Shown here in pieces: positions 36,863 through 45,085 of a DNA stretch of 64,000 bases (position 1 is the stretch's first letter; the number at the start of each line of letters is the position of its first letter). The stretch lies in assembly GCA_041910015.1 (NCBI GenBank), contig JAYRRR010000012.1, positions 1 through 64,000 on the forward strand. Reading direction: 5' to 3'. Below the pieces are notes generated by a model. It did not search any database. It was not told the origin of the DNA and worked only from the letters and a program-made list of their open reading frames with translations. The translations under genes were made by a program, and so were the position numbers. The DNA comes from RPQJ01 sp041910015. GTDB lineage: Bacteria; Pseudomonadota; Gammaproteobacteria; Steroidobacterales; Steroidobacteraceae.

Positions 36863-37222
36863 ATGCACGACGTCACGATCTACCACAACCCTGCCTGCAG
36901 CAAGTCGCGCAGCACGCTGGATCTGATTCGGAAGGCCGGCATCGAGCCGCGGATCATCGAGTATCTGCGCGAGCCGCCCACGCGCGAGCAACTGGCCGGG
37001 TTGATCCGTGCTGCCGGGCTGGCCGTACGCGACGCGCTGCGGGTGGGGGAGGCGCCGTTCCAGGCGCTGGCACTGGATCGGCCGGATCTGGCCGACGACG
37101 TGCTTCTGGACGCCATGGTGGCTCACCCCATCCTGATGGAGCGTCCCTTCGTCACGACGCCGTGCGGTACGCGGCTCTGCCGCCCGACGGAACGGGTGCT
37201 CGAGATCCTGGCCGAAAGTTAG
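36863..37222 (+). CDS. arsC: Arsenate reductase, glutaredoxin-dependent ArsC
   Basis: This 119-residue thioredoxin-fold enzyme reduces arsenate to arsenite. The active-site Cys12 lies in NPACSKSRSTLD. The basic residues that hold arsenate follow in the family positions, and HPILMERPFV is the usual second signature. It could equally be a YffB/Spx-type relative, but the HPIL-ERP motif favours ArsC. ATG 36863 starts the domain directly. There are no arsB, arsR or acr3 genes beside it, so it is an isolated copy. It converges on the kinase gene seven bases away. Confidence 0.88.
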   Translation: MHDVTIYHNPACSKSRSTLDLIRKAGIEPRIIEYLREPPTREQLAGLIRAAGLAVRDALRVGEAPFQALALDRPDLADDVLLDAMVAHPILMERPFVTTPCGTRLCRPTERVLEILAES

Positions 37223-37229
37223 GACGCCG

Positions 37230-39893
37230 TCATGGGGTGCGGCCTGCGGGCGCAGCGGCTATCGTACCGCCGCCCGCGACCGTCGCGCGTTCGGCGCGGA
37301 AGCGACTGGCCTGCTGCGGTTCGTTGATCGCGTCGTACGCGGCGGCGAGGTCGCTGCGCGCGGCCTGCAGGTAGCTGATGGACGGGTTTGTCTGCGCGGA
37401 CAGGGTGCGATAGCCGGCCAGAGTTTCCGGCACGGCTTCCGCAGGACGGCCGGCGCGCAGCAGCGTCCGTCCCAGCTTGATGCGCGCGATGCCGGTGTTG
37501 ACGTTGTCCGGTGCCAGCGTGTTGGAAAATATGTCGATCACGCGACGAAACAGCTCCTCGGCCCCCAGGTAATCGGCCTGTTGCATCTGTGCATAGGCGA
37601 CGTTCGACAACGCGATGGCGACGAGGTAGTGCCGCTCGCCATAGACGCGGCGATAGATGTCGGCAGCACGCATGAAGTGCTGCGCGGCTTCGGCCTGCAG
37701 GTTCTGCACTGCGAGCACGTTGCCCAGTTCGTTCACCGCCTCGGCAACCGCCGTGTGGGCGGGGCCATGGTTCGACTCCTGGATGCGCAGTGCCCGTTGC
37801 AGCACGGTGACTGCCTCGTTGAATTTCGACTGGTAGGCCAGCGCGCGACCCAGCGTGGTCAGGTCGTCGGCGGTGCGGGTGCTGGAGGCGCCGTACCAGG
37901 GCTCTGTGATCGCCAGCGCGCGGCGGGCCAGCCCCTCGGCTTCGGCATAGTAGCCGAGGTCCTGCTCGATGGCGGCGAGGCGGGCGAGATCCACCGCGAC
38001 CATGGGATGGGCTTCTCCCAGTTCGCCCTGATGCAGCTTCAGCACGCGTGCCAGGGTGGCACGACTGGCCACGTAGTCGCCGGCGGCATACTGCGAACCC
38101 GAGAGTTCGGCCAGCACGGCAGCCTGCTCTGCCGGCGCAACGCTGGCTGACAACTGCCCAACCATATGTGCCAGCAGTTCGATCGACTCCGCGTAGGCAC
38201 CGCGCTCGCGCAAGGCCTGGCCCATCGCGAGACGTACCGCGAGAACCTGCGGATGATCCGGCGGCAGCTTCGCCTGCACGAGCTGCAGCGCCTCGCGGAT
38301 CAGTTGCTCGCCTTCCTGCGGGCGGGCCTGCGCGATGCGCAGCAGGCCGATGGCGGTCCGGGATTCGGCCGCCTGCGGGCTTCCGGCGCCGAAGGCCGCG
38401 ACGCGTCTGCGCAGCGATTGCGACAGCAGCGCATCGGCCTTGTCGAACTGGCCGAGCTGCTGCTGGATCCGGCCGAGGTTCAGCAGCAGGTCGGCCTGCA
38501 CGGCCGGGTCGGTGCTGAGGGCTTCCACCTCGTGTGCCCCCTGATCGAGCAGGTCGACCACGCGCAGGTCGGCGCTGGGTCCGGCCAGCGGGTCACCGCC
38601 CTGGAACAGGTTCACCATCAGCTGCTGCACGCGGGCGGTCCGCGCAACCTCGGCGCGTGCGTCATCGCGTGCCGAGGCGAGTCGCCAGGTGTAGAAGGCG
38701 CTCAGCGCCAGTAGCACGGCCAGCGATGCTGTCGACAGCGTCGCGACCTGCCAATTGCGTCGCAGGAACTTTCCCGCGCGATACCCCCATCCCTCGGGCC
38801 GGGCTTCCAGCGGCTCTGAGGCCAGGTAGTGGTCGAGATCGCGGACCAGCGATTCCACCGAAGTGTAGCGGCGCCGCGGCTCCACGTGCAGGGCCTTCAG
38901 GCACAGTACGTCCAGGTCGGCCCATTCCGCTCGTCCGGGCGCGCGCGCGTCGGTCGACGCGGCGGCGTGTCGCTCCGATGGCCGCGCCGGCTGTTGCTGG
39001 CGCAGCACGGTCATCGCTTCCGGCAGCGACAGGTCGCGCAAGTCAAAGGGCAGGTCTCCAGCGAGCAGTTCGTACAGGACGACACCCAGCGTGTAGACAT
39101 CGGTGTGCACGCCGACGCTCTCCCCGAGCAGCTGCTCGGGTGCCGCATACGCGGGCGTCATCAGGCGGAACACCGTACGTGTCGGGCCCGCCCCGTCGAA
39201 CCCGTAGAGCTGCTTGGCGATGCCGAAATCCAGCAGGCGTACGCGTCCCTCGGCATCGACCAGGATGTTCGATGGCTTGATGTCGCGGTGGATCACTGCG
39301 TGCGCGTGCGCATAGCGCACCGCCTCGCAGGCCTGCCGGACCAGCTGCAACCGCCGCTCTACCGTGCAGCGGTGCACGCGGCAGTAGTCGGTGAGCGCCA
39401 CGCCGTCGACATACTCCATCGCGAACCAGGGCGTGCCGTCAGGCAGCGTGTCGGCGTCATGGAGTCGGGCGATGCCCGGATGGTTCAGCTGGGCCAGCAG
39501 TCGCTGTTCGGCGGCGAAGCGGTCGCGCCTCGCGGGCGAGAGCCACGCATCACGCAACACCTTGATTGCTGCGAAGCTGCCGAGGTCGTGCCGCTGCGCC
39601 AGGTACACGACCCCCATGCCGCCTTCGCCCAGCAGCCGGATCGCCGTGTAATGCCCGAACCGCGCGCCGGGTGGAATCGGCGGCAGCAGCAGCGAGCCCG
39701 CGACCTGTGCCACGTCGATGTCGAGCATCGATGCGCCGTCGCGGTCCGCGCGCAGCATCGCCTTTACCTCGGCGAGAAGTGCGGGGTCGTCGGCATGGCG
39801 AGCCTGCAGAAACTCCCGCTGTGCGTGCTCGTCGGGCAGTTCCAGGGCCGCCTCGAACAGTTCCTGGATCAACTGCCAGCGCCCGGCTTCCAT
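37230..39893 (-). CDS. Transmembrane Ser/Thr protein kinase with TPR sensor domain
   Basis: This is an 887-residue protein. Residues 1-75 are a helical leader. A complete kinase domain spans about 80-355: GEGGMG (89-94), catalytic Lys111, HRDIKPSN (202-209) and DFG (222-224). A single membrane helix lies at about 381-403. From 430 to 860 there are repeated tetratricopeptide units, about ten, of the type that bind proteins or peptides outside the membrane. This is the PknB-TPR type paired with ECF sigma factors. It starts seven bases after the sigma gene stop, in the same operon, so it probably phosphorylates that sigma factor in response to an envelope signal. Confidence 0.92.
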   Translation of the reverse strand: MEAGRWQLIQELFEAALELPDEHAQREFLQARHADDPALLAEVKAMLRADRDGASMLDIDVAQVAGSLLLPPIPPGARFGHYTAIRLLGEGGMGVVYLAQRHDLGSFAAIKVLRDAWLSPARRDRFAAEQRLLAQLNHPGIARLHDADTLPDGTPWFAMEYVDGVALTDYCRVHRCTVERRLQLVRQACEAVRYAHAHAVIHRDIKPSNILVDAEGRVRLLDFGIAKQLYGFDGAGPTRTVFRLMTPAYAAPEQLLGESVGVHTDVYTLGVVLYELLAGDLPFDLRDLSLPEAMTVLRQQQPARPSERHAAASTDARAPGRAEWADLDVLCLKALHVEPRRRYTSVESLVRDLDHYLASEPLEARPEGWGYRAGKFLRRNWQVATLSTASLAVLLALSAFYTWRLASARDDARAEVARTARVQQLMVNLFQGGDPLAGPSADLRVVDLLDQGAHEVEALSTDPAVQADLLLNLGRIQQQLGQFDKADALLSQSLRRRVAAFGAGSPQAAESRTAIGLLRIAQARPQEGEQLIREALQLVQAKLPPDHPQVLAVRLAMGQALRERGAYAESIELLAHMVGQLSASVAPAEQAAVLAELSGSQYAAGDYVASRATLARVLKLHQGELGEAHPMVAVDLARLAAIEQDLGYYAEAEGLARRALAITEPWYGASSTRTADDLTTLGRALAYQSKFNEAVTVLQRALRIQESNHGPAHTAVAEAVNELGNVLAVQNLQAEAAQHFMRAADIYRRVYGERHYLVAIALSNVAYAQMQQADYLGAEELFRRVIDIFSNTLAPDNVNTGIARIKLGRTLLRAGRPAEAVPETLAGYRTLSAQTNPSISYLQAARSDLAAAYDAINEPQQASRFRAERATVAGGGTIAAAPAGRTP

Positions 39894-39900
39894 GCCGGGC

Positions 39901-40494
39901 CTAGCGCGTGTCGCGCAGTGCCTGCGCCAGCCAGGCCCGGGCTGTGCGCCAGTCGCGCATCAGCGTGGCTTCCGAAATCTCCAGCAGCATTGCGGTGGCG
40001 GACACGTCCATGCCGCCGAAGAACCGGCATTCGATCATCTGCGCCTGTCGGGGCGCCGACACTGCCAGTTCGTCGAGTGCCGCGTCGAGCGCGAGCAACT
40101 GGTTCTCGGTCACCGCGAGGTCGTGCACGGCCTCGTCGAAGGTGACGATCTGCACGCTGCCGTCGCCACCGCGCTTGCTGGCGAGCCGCCGGCGTGCGGC
40201 TTCGACCAGCAGCTGGCGCATCGCGCGCGCAGCGATGCGCCTGAAATGCAACGGAGACTCGAACCCCAGTTGCGGCGAACGGGCCAGCTTGAGCCAGGCC
40301 TCGTTGACCAGCACGGTGGGACTCAACGTGTGGGAGGACTCGCCCCGACTGACCCGTCGGGCCAGGCGATGCAGCTCCTCGTACGTGGCGCTGAACAGAT
40401 GGTCCAGTGCACGGCGGTCCTGCGGTCCGAGGGCGGCAGAGGGGCGGCATCCGGCTCCCGGGTCGCTCGCCTGGACGAGTTCTTCCGTCTCCAT
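39901..40494 (-). CDS. ECF sigma factor, kinase-linked (ECF43-like)
   Basis: This is a 197-residue RNA polymerase sigma factor with regions 2 and 4 only. Region 2 is around FSATYEELHRLARR to HFRRIAARAMRQLLVEAARRR. Region 4 ends with a helix-turn-helix, GGMDVSATAMLLEISEATLMRDW. At the place where ECF factors normally carry acidic residues that touch the polymerase, this protein has LSPTVLVNE with Thr60. In the EcfP-PknT2 pair of Vibrio parahaemolyticus, phosphorylation of a threonine there supplies the charge. The downstream kinase gene fits that scheme. No anti-sigma gene is present. The ATG is 92 bases from a divergent membrane-protein gene. Confidence 0.88.
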   Translation of the reverse strand: METEELVQASDPGAGCRPSAALGPQDRRALDHLFSATYEELHRLARRVSRGESSHTLSPTVLVNEAWLKLARSPQLGFESPLHFRRIAARAMRQLLVEAARRRLASKRGGDGSVQIVTFDEAVHDLAVTENQLLALDAALDELAVSAPRQAQMIECRFFGGMDVSATAMLLEISEATLMRDWRTARAWLAQALRDTR

Positions 40495-40585
40495 GACAGT
40501 TTTTGTTCTTCTGCCGCGCAATGGGGGGTAGAGGCCGAAACAACAATGCCAGCGGGACTGGTGTCACGCAACTATTGGAGGTCGC
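40495..40585. promoter_or_regulatory. Divergent promoter region, sigma-kinase operon / envelope cluster
   Basis: These 91 bases separate the sigma factor start (minus) from the first envelope gene (plus). They must hold both promoters. The stretch CAACAATGCCAGCGGGACTGG lies upstream of the plus-strand ribosome site GGAGGT. It is noticeably less GC-rich near TTTTTGTTCTTCTG (40500-40513). No sigma-specific -35/-10 pair can be named. Confidence 0.4.
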
Positions 40586-41422
40586 ATGGCCAGGCGGGGA
40601 AGAATCATGCGGGACCCGAATTCGGGTCCGGGACTGGTCATCGTGCAGGGCCAGCAATATTCATTCGCGCTGGAGGGCGTCTGGCGTTCCGACACGCTGC
40701 CCCGGACGGGCGTCGTGGTCGACGTGGACATCGATCCTTCCGGGCAGGTAGTGGCGATGACGGCCGTTCCGGAGGCCCAGCTCGCGCGGGAACAGGCCGA
40801 GGCCGCACTGCAGGTGGCGAAAGAGCGGGGCGGACGGCTCGCCACCGGATTCGTGGGTCGATTCGGCGTCGCAAAGCTCGCGGCCGCCGGGTTGGTGGTG
40901 CTCGGCTGGTGGTTCCTGAGCACCGTGACCGTGGATGCCGCGATGCTGGGCAAGCTGAAGATCACGTTCTGGCAACTGCTGGGCATCCTCAATACCGGAA
41001 ACCCGCTGGAGGCATTGACGGCGGGTCGCCGCGGCGGCGGCACCGGCCTGTACGGGTTGGCAGCCGTGCTCTGCCTCGTGGCGCCCTTCGCGTCGCACTG
41101 GTGGAAGGACCGTCGCGCGCATCTTTCGGGCCTGTTGCCGCTGGCGTTCATGGTGTTCGTCGTGCTGATGGTCCTCGCCGGACTGCGCGAACTCGGCCAC
41201 ATGGGTCAGCAACAGGCGGTGATGATGGGCGGTGCCGAGTACCAAGGCATGGTCGCCGAGTTCCAGCGCGAGGCGCGCAACGCCATGCTCGAAGCGCTGT
41301 CGATCGGGCTCGGGTTCTGGCTTTCGCTCGCAGCCGCAGGGTACCTGGCTGCAAGGGCGGTCAGGGACTATCTGCTCAACTGCGCGGGCGACTTCGCCGT
41401 GCAGCACGGAGGCCAGCCGTGA
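40586..41422 (+). CDS. Unrecognised membrane protein
   Basis: This is a 278-residue protein with an N-terminal cytoplasmic segment of about 90 residues containing a small beta domain (LVIVQGQQYSFALEG; VVVDVDIDPSGQV). It then has four or five hydrophobic helices: LAAAGLVVLGWWFLSTV, GLYGLAAVLCLVAPFA, LLPLAFMVFVVLMVLAGL, and LSIGLGFWLSLAAAGYLAA. A strong GGAGGT site precedes the ATG. It begins a four-gene run on the plus strand and its stop overlaps the next start by four bases (GTGA). No family recognised. Confidence 0.7.
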   Translation: MARRGRIMRDPNSGPGLVIVQGQQYSFALEGVWRSDTLPRTGVVVDVDIDPSGQVVAMTAVPEAQLAREQAEAALQVAKERGGRLATGFVGRFGVAKLAAAGLVVLGWWFLSTVTVDAAMLGKLKITFWQLLGILNTGNPLEALTAGRRGGGTGLYGLAAVLCLVAPFASHWWKDRRAHLSGLLPLAFMVFVVLMVLAGLRELGHMGQQQAVMMGGAEYQGMVAEFQREARNAMLEALSIGLGFWLSLAAAGYLAARAVRDYLLNCAGDFAVQHGGQP

Positions 41423-42603
41423 GCGCCTTCGGGAGACTGGTGCGCGCGGCGTACCTCACCTGCGTCATTTCCGTCGCGGCGACGTTTGCAGTACCGCTGT
41501 CGGCCGCCGTGCCGGGCTGCGCGGGCAAGTCCGACTGCCTCGACAATGCGAGCTTTGCGGCGCAGGTGACCGATTTCCGCACCAGCACGGCGGGACGCTA
41601 TCGCATGGTTACGGCCACGTTGCGCATTCACAACCGGCTCGCACATCCATTGACGCTCGGCTACGTGGCGAACTCCGGGGTCGTCACCGACGACCAGGGT
41701 AACCGTTACGTGATCAGCGCCGACGGTGTGCGTGGCATCGGCGTGCTCGGATCGGGGCCAGTCGACACCAAGTTCACGCTGGAGCCGGGCGAGAGCAGCG
41801 ATGCGCGCTTCGAGTTCGGCTGGGAACCGGGACGCGCCGTGGTGGGTACGAAGTTCGACCTGGACCTGGCGCTGCGCGAGATCGACGTGATCGCCGGCGG
41901 GCAGGTGCAGCTCGGCAAGGAACGGGTGCTGCATTTCGCCGCGCCCGGCGGCAACGCAGGCGCGGCTGCCGGGTCGCAGCCCGCAGTGGCGGCCGCGGCG
42001 CCTGCTGCATCCGCGGCTGTTGCGCCCACCGCCGATCCCTGCGCCGGATTGCAGCGCTGTGCCAGCGGTGGTCCTTTCGTCGCGCAGGTGACTTCCGTGG
42101 TTCCGGTTGGCACGCCGCAGGACCGCCATCACTCGCTGCGCCTGACCGTGCGCTTCCGCAACATCGGCAACGCGCCACTCCATCTCGGGTACAAGTCGAC
42201 CAGCAGTGCCGCGATCGACAATCTCGGCAATCGCTACGCCTACGGACGGCCTGGTACGCACGACACCAGCGCCGCCGGTATTGGTCTCATCACTGGGCAT
42301 GGCGCCGACCCCTCGTTCCGGCTGAATCCCGGCGAGTCGCGCGACGCGCAGTTCACCGTGACGCGTTTCAACTCGATGGGCCACCAACTCGGAACGGCCT
42401 GGGTCTACGACGTCGTGGTCTCGAGCATGGAGACCCTGCCGAGCCAGCAGGTTCGCGTGGACCGTGACCACAGCCTGCACTTCGCCGATCTCAGCGCCGG
42501 CTCGATCGCCGGCGGCGCAGGCGCGACGCCGACGGTCAACGATGCGGTGCAGGGCATTCTCAATCTGTTCGACAAGAACAAGAACAAGAACAAGAAGAAC
42601 TGA
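41419..42603 (+). CDS. Exported protein with two copies of one beta-rich domain
   Basis: This is a 394-residue protein with a signal peptide ending near residue 30. Two related domains at about 34-175 and 208-357 share a Cys pair at the start, FAAQVTDF or FVAQVTSV, LGY, DxxGNRY, GIG, an F-x-L-x-PGES-x-DAxF block, and LHFA at the end. An Ala/Pro linker joins them. The pattern resembles the extracellular beta-sandwich domains (DUF4352-like) that precede response proteins, but the assignment is loose. The protein ends in a Lys/Asn run (KNKNKNKKN). It is translationally coupled to the upstream membrane protein. Confidence 0.7.
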   Translation: MSAFGRLVRAAYLTCVISVAATFAVPLSAAVPGCAGKSDCLDNASFAAQVTDFRTSTAGRYRMVTATLRIHNRLAHPLTLGYVANSGVVTDDQGNRYVISADGVRGIGVLGSGPVDTKFTLEPGESSDARFEFGWEPGRAVVGTKFDLDLALREIDVIAGGQVQLGKERVLHFAAPGGNAGAAAGSQPAVAAAAPAASAAVAPTADPCAGLQRCASGGPFVAQVTSVVPVGTPQDRHHSLRLTVRFRNIGNAPLHLGYKSTSSAAIDNLGNRYAYGRPGTHDTSAAGIGLITGHGADPSFRLNPGESRDAQFTVTRFNSMGHQLGTAWVYDVVVSSMETLPSQQVRVDRDHSLHFADLSAGSIAGGAGATPTVNDAVQGILNLFDKNKNKNKKN

Positions 42604-42625
42604 TACCGCTGGAGAGGAGAAAGGG

Positions 42626-43615
42626 ATGAAACATCAGACCGTGTTCCCGTTGCTGGCGGCTCTCCTGGCCCTGACGGCCTGCGGCTCGAAGGACTCCACG
42701 GGGGGTGCTCCGCAAGGCGGTACGGAGTCCGCTGCGCAGGCTTCGCGACCTGCCGCGTTGGGTGACGCCACCGCCGAACAGGTGGCGCGCGAGGCGCGCG
42801 GCAAAGTGAAGTGCCCAGCGAAGGTGATACTGGCCCCGCGCGTGGCCGGCGCGCCGGTCGACGACGTGCTCGGTGTGCGCCCGGGCATGGCCTACGAGGA
42901 AGCCGCCAACGTCGTACTGTGCAGCGACGAGCTGATGGTGATTTCGGAATCGGGCCGCGGTTTCGACATCCAGACCTACGGCCAGAAGATCCGCCAGGGG
43001 TTCAGCGCCCGTTTCGCCGAGCCGCGCGTCGCGAAGTCGTCGCGCGAGATCATGGAGGAAATGCAGAATGACATGATGATGCGCTCGGGCAATGCCGTCC
43101 AACCGGACGACATGAGGCCCGGGCAGTCGAAGTGGTATGTGACCACCATGGGGCTGCCGGGCCAGGAGCGCGTTATTGCCGCGGCGAGGGAAGTGTGGTT
43201 CGCGGAGGGCAAGAATCCCACCGCGGAAAGCGTGGCGCAGGCGCTGGTTGGCAAGTACGGCCCGCCGACGTCCATGAGCGAAAGCGAGGCCATGGCGGTG
43301 CTGCACTGGGCGGGCGACCCGTTGGGCCGCCCGATCACCGAGACTTCGGCGCTGCGCAACCAGTGCAATTCCAGCGCTGATCCCGATGGTGGAACGAACT
43401 TCTCGCCCGACTGCGGTCTGGTCGTCGCCGCTGCGGTGGGCAAGTTGCGCGACAACCCGGCACTCGCTCAGTTCTTCCAGGTCAGCGTGATCGACCAGGC
43501 GCGCGGCTACGAGATGATCACGGGAACCGAGCAGGCGCTGCAGGGCATGGACTCCCAGCGGCAGGCCGCGGAGGTCCGCGATGCCGCGCGGAACGCCGAT
43601 GCGCCGCGCCTGTAG
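42626..43615 (+). CDS. Unrecognised lipoprotein
   Basis: This is a 329-residue protein with lipobox Leu-Thr-Ala-Cys (Cys19). After a low-complexity spacer it shows VDDVLGVRPGMAYEEAANVVLC, a short motif typical of SmpA/BamE-like or DUF-type lipoproteins where G-x-R-x-G-M starts a small domain. FDIQTYGQKIRQGF and a second half with Cys in NQCNSSAD and SPDCGLVVAA follow. GGAGAGGAGAAAGG is an excellent ribosome site. It lies 22 bases after the duplicated-domain protein in the same operon. Function unknown. Confidence 0.7.
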   Translation: MKHQTVFPLLAALLALTACGSKDSTGGAPQGGTESAAQASRPAALGDATAEQVAREARGKVKCPAKVILAPRVAGAPVDDVLGVRPGMAYEEAANVVLCSDELMVISESGRGFDIQTYGQKIRQGFSARFAEPRVAKSSREIMEEMQNDMMMRSGNAVQPDDMRPGQSKWYVTTMGLPGQERVIAAAREVWFAEGKNPTAESVAQALVGKYGPPTSMSESEAMAVLHWAGDPLGRPITETSALRNQCNSSADPDGGTNFSPDCGLVVAAAVGKLRDNPALAQFFQVSVIDQARGYEMITGTEQALQGMDSQRQAAEVRDAARNADAPRL

Positions 43616-43955
43616 CACGGCGGTCGCCCGCGTCGGTGGGCTGGCGGCGCTCCTGCTGCTGGCTGCGTGTGGGTCGGGTGAACACGATTCTGGCGGCGCC
43701 GCTGGGACGCCGCCGAGCGCGCCGACGAATGCGGCAGCAGGGACGCTGGGTGATGGCGGCGGCACGGCAGATGGATCCGCCGTGATGCTGGCCGCGACGC
43801 CCGGCGCGCCCTCCGCGCAAGCACCGGCCATCACAGGCCGTACGCGCGAGTTGGTCAATCCCGACAACTCGGCAATGGTCTTCCTGTACTACGACCTGTC
43901 GCGCAGCCTGCCTCCGATCGACGCGTGGGTGGAGGAGGACCCGGGCGTGAAGTAA
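43581..43955 (+). CDS. Small lipoprotein, possibly frameshifted
   Basis: This 124-residue protein overlaps the end of the preceding gene by 35 bases. Its ribosome site GGAGG lies inside that gene. A twin-Arg-like start leads to lipobox Leu-Ala-Ala-Cys (Cys30). A long Gly/Ala/Pro/Thr-rich spacer and a short folded end (AMVFLYYDLSRSLPPIDAWVEEDPGVK) follow. The end is abrupt. In the -1 frame the coding pattern continues to 44143, so a frameshift may have shortened the gene. It is the last gene of the cluster divergent from the sigma-kinase operon. Confidence 0.6.
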   Translation: MPRGTPMRRACSTAVARVGGLAALLLLAACGSGEHDSGGAAGTPPSAPTNAAAGTLGDGGGTADGSAVMLAATPGAPSAQAPAITGRTRELVNPDNSAMVFLYYDLSRSLPPIDAWVEEDPGVK

Positions 43956-44167
43956 GGTCCGGCGGCGGATCGATCGAGACGCGTGTGCGCGAATACGAAC
44001 TGCGCGACGCGCGCAGCGGGACGGCCCTGGGGCGTGTGGTGGTGGAAAGCTGGTGCCGTGAGCCAGAAATTCGCAGGCGGAACCGACGAACGCCATCGAG
44101 GATCCCGTCGGCTGTCCTGGTCCAGGTAAATGGCATTGGTTGATCGTTGTGCTTGCACAGGTCGTGG

Positions 44168-45082
44168 TCATCGCTTCGCCGTCTTGACCTTCCTGGTGCC
44201 CGACTTCAGCTTCGTCCTTGTCTTCGGCTGCTTCTTCCTGGCGGTCGGTGGCGATCGGCGTGTCATGGCCGACGCAGGTTCTGCGCGTGCCTTCGCTGCA
44301 CCGCAAGCTCCGGCTGCGTGCTTCGGCGTGGACACGGTCTCGACCACAGGCCCGGCGGTGAGCGCGCCCATCTCCAGGCCAAACAACTCGGAGAGGCCAT
44401 CGGCAGCCAGGACCTTGTCTTTGGCCGGTGCCTGCTTCGTCAGCGGCAACCTCCTGCCGGCCTTGGTGATGAGGTCCTTCTCGTCGACCTTGCGCAGCTT
44501 GAAGAGCAGCTCGGGCTGCTCGTCGAGCCGCGCGCCGATGCCGTAGCACACGGCAGCCACGTGCTTGCACATCGAGGCCCAGTCGGGGCAACTGCACGAG
44601 AATTCGATTTCGGAGGGCGCGGGGAAGAGGCCGGTCTTCTGCTGGCAGATGCGCTCCATCACGCCCCTGGAAAAGCGGCCCTGTAGCAGCTCGACCAACG
44701 AGTCGATCGCGCCGGCGCAGTCGGTACAGATCGATGTCCAGCGCGTCCTGGGCACGGCCGCCACCTTGACGGTCACCTTGTAGATGTCGGAGCCGCTCAC
44801 CATCGCCGTGACCTCGCCGGCCGCGATCTGCAGATCGACGACCGAGCCGTTGCGCACGTAGGTTCGTCCGCGCGGCAGGCGGTTCGAGTAGTCGCTGTAG
44901 CGTTCGAGGTTGTCGCACCAGGCCTTGCCCCAGAACGTGCGGGCGATGGTGCGGCCCTCGATCACGATTGGCGAGACGCGGTGGCCCCTTTTTCTGAGCT
45001 TCTGCATTTCCCGCTCGGCCTTGCGACGCCGCTCAGCGACGGACACGTAGGTTCGAAAGCCGTATTGGTCGTAGTAACCCAT
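44168..45082 (-). CDS. SWIM zinc-finger protein
   Basis: This is a 304-residue protein with one SWIM motif: Cys163-x-Cys165 and Cys172-x-His174 in CSCPDWASMCKH. It lies after a basic N-terminal half that contains RTFWGKAWCDNLERYSDYSNRL, a pattern typical of bacterial SWIM proteins. The C-terminal 80 residues are Lys/Arg/Ala-rich and probably disordered. SWIM domains bind DNA or protein. It begins four bases after the stop of the SNF2 helicase gene, so the two are one operon and probably one complex. Confidence 0.9.
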   Translation of the reverse strand: MGYYDQYGFRTYVSVAERRRKAEREMQKLRKRGHRVSPIVIEGRTIARTFWGKAWCDNLERYSDYSNRLPRGRTYVRNGSVVDLQIAAGEVTAMVSGSDIYKVTVKVAAVPRTRWTSICTDCAGAIDSLVELLQGRFSRGVMERICQQKTGLFPAPSEIEFSCSCPDWASMCKHVAAVCYGIGARLDEQPELLFKLRKVDEKDLITKAGRRLPLTKQAPAKDKVLAADGLSELFGLEMGALTAGPVVETVSTPKHAAGACGAAKARAEPASAMTRRSPPTARKKQPKTRTKLKSGTRKVKTAKR

Positions 45083-45085
45083 GCC

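Noticed and set aside
42570..42600. AACAAG repeat, considered as a microsatellite or phase-variation tract
   Set aside because: It is in frame with three-base-multiple units, encodes the Lys/Asn tail, and is too short for phase variation.
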